A stretch of 64,000 nucleotides of DNA from an uncultured Clostridium sp. Its GTDB lineage: Bacteria > Bacillota > Clostridia > TANB77 > CAG-508. The DNA is taken from NCBI GenBank assembly GCA_948438085.1, contig CAOJKP010000003.1:1-64000 (forward strand), given 5' to 3'. The notes under the pieces are model-generated. The model was not told where the DNA came from. It searched no databases and saw only the letters and a list, made by a program, of their open reading frames with translations. Both the position numbers and the translations under genes were made by a program. Below are positions 63,093 through 64,000 of this stretch, piece by piece. Positions within the stretch are counted from its first letter, which is position 1. Every line of letters starts with the position of its first letter.

Positions 63093-64000
63093 TTGGAAAG
63101 TAAAAAAGCATTAACTAAATGGTTATATTGGTTTTTATTTGCAGTTGCAGTTATTGCAGTATATAAAACTTTAGATAATTTTAAGGATATAGTTAATTTC
63201 GTAAAAGGTATTATCGGAGTAATAATGCCATTTTTAATAGGAATATTTATAGCGTATCTATTATATATTCCTTGTAGCAAAATAGAGAGAGTATTAAGTA
63301 AAAGTAAGCTAGGCTTATTAAGAAAAAAAGCAAGATTAATAAGTGTAATATTAGTATATATAACAGCTATTTTAATAATTGTTATTGCAATGAATTTTAT
63401 AATACCTTATTTAGTATCAAGTGTTTCAGATTTAGCATCAAATGCAACTTCATATTATAATATTGCAATAGAAACTATGAAAAATGTACCAGAGGATTCA
63501 TTTCTAAAAAATATTGATATAGAAGGTATTATAGAAGGATTAAAAGGAATCAAATTAGAACAATATTTTAATATAGAGGCAATTACAAAATATATAAAAG
63601 AAGTAATAGGAGTAGTAAATGGAATATTTGATGTATTTGTATCAATAGTAGTATCAATATATATTTTAATAGAGCGAGCACAAATAATTAATTTTATAAG
63701 AAAAATAGCAAAAGTATCTGTAAAAGAAAGCACATATAAAACACTTTCAAAATATTTTTATAGTTCTAATGAAATATTTTTTAAATTTTTATCAAGCCAA
63801 ATTATTGATGCAATTATTGTGGGAATATTAACATCAATTGCAATGTCAATATTAGGCGTAAAATATGCAGTATTACTAGGAGTTATGATAGGCATATCTA
63901 ATTTGATACCATATTTTGGAGCGATTGTTGGAGTGGGACTTTCTATAATTATAACAATATTTACAGGAGGAATATCAAAAGCAATATGGCTTGCTATAGT
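63093..64000 (+). CDS. AI-2E family transporter (PerM-like), 5' part
   Basis: The frame is open to the right edge, giving about 302 residues. The start is TTG at 63093 with AAGGAGG upstream. Several membrane helices are visible, with LVSSVSDLASNA, SSQIIDAIIVGIL, and GVMIGISNLIPYFGAIVG, the conserved PF01594 segment. Members act as exporters or sodium antiporters; the name comes from one autoinducer exporter and does not fix the substrate. Confidence 0.9.
   Translation, partial: MESKKALTKWLYWFLFAVAVIAVYKTLDNFKDIVNFVKGIIGVIMPFLIGIFIAYLLYIPCSKIERVLSKSKLGLLRKKARLISVILVYITAILIIVIAMNFIIPYLVSSVSDLASNATSYYNIAIETMKNVPEDSFLKNIDIEGIIEGLKGIKLEQYFNIEAITKYIKEVIGVVNGIFDVFVSIVVSIYILIERAQIINFIRKIAKVSVKESTYKTLSKYFYSSNEIFFKFLSSQIIDAIIVGILTSIAMSILGVKYAVLLGVMIGISNLIPYFGAIVGVGLSIIITIFTGGISKAIWLAI

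Overview
The window is very AT-rich. Arg is almost always AGA, genes sit in tight same-strand operons with AGGAGG-type ribosome binding sites, and TTG starts are common. It carries spoVAC-spoVAD-spoVAE, spoIIE behind an exact Spo0A box, RNase J, MreBCD and MecA, but no outer-membrane gene. This points to a spore-forming, single-membrane Clostridia lineage, probably an uncultured gut type. No rRNA, tRNA or CRISPR array was seen.

Layout. 1-2000: the tail of a surface protein with a formylglycine-enzyme-like domain, then small accessory genes. 2029-4159 (minus): dodecin and spoVAC/AD/AE. 4359-5663: rsmB. 5865-14856: a complete single-membrane type IV pilus operon (PilM-PilN fusion, PilO, a TM accessory protein, a tiny pilin, PilD, two minor pilins, PilB, PilT, PilC). 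14983-18281: a ROK sugar kinase and rnj. 18282-20940: an accessory island with a probable type I toxin-antitoxin unit, a histidine phosphatase and several small unknown genes. 21032-27948: gltX, a DUF951 gene, a ZIP transporter, a low-molecular-weight phosphatase, pcrA and an M23 peptidase. 28173-36126: mecA, DUF4321, radC, mreBCD, mrdA and minC. 36344-47975: two Asn-rich unknown genes and two giant surface proteins. 48359-55575: spoIIE, then a folate cluster (EcfT, EcfA, FolC, FolT) with a tetrahydrofolate riboswitch and terminator at its head. 55903-64000: a WG-repeat protein, acpS, tatD, htpX-lemA, a G5/3D cell-wall protein, exonuclease III and the start of an AI-2E family permease.

The most unusual signal concerns decoding. 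Three genes (spoVAE, the phosphatase and an Asn-rich unknown) are broken by exactly one extra base. In each, the break is an in-frame CGG codon followed by A, and skipping the C gives GGA (Gly) and restores the full-length protein. By eye I found no other in-frame CGG in any housekeeping, pilus, sporulation or giant surface gene here, although CGT and CGA occur. CGG otherwise appears once each in five small, probably imported genes. This fits a hungry or unassigned CGG codon with +1 frameshifting, or a four-base CGGA glycine codon. Sequencing error or ordinary mutation remains the alternative.

A second theme is intergenic palindromes. Five copies of one superfamily (about 145-190 bp, long AT-rich arms around a GC-richer core) lie between genes in both orientations, and their arms differ between copies yet stay complementary. 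There is also an unrelated element with 36-bp perfect inverted repeats after minC, and a short GTAGGGGC-type repeat family.
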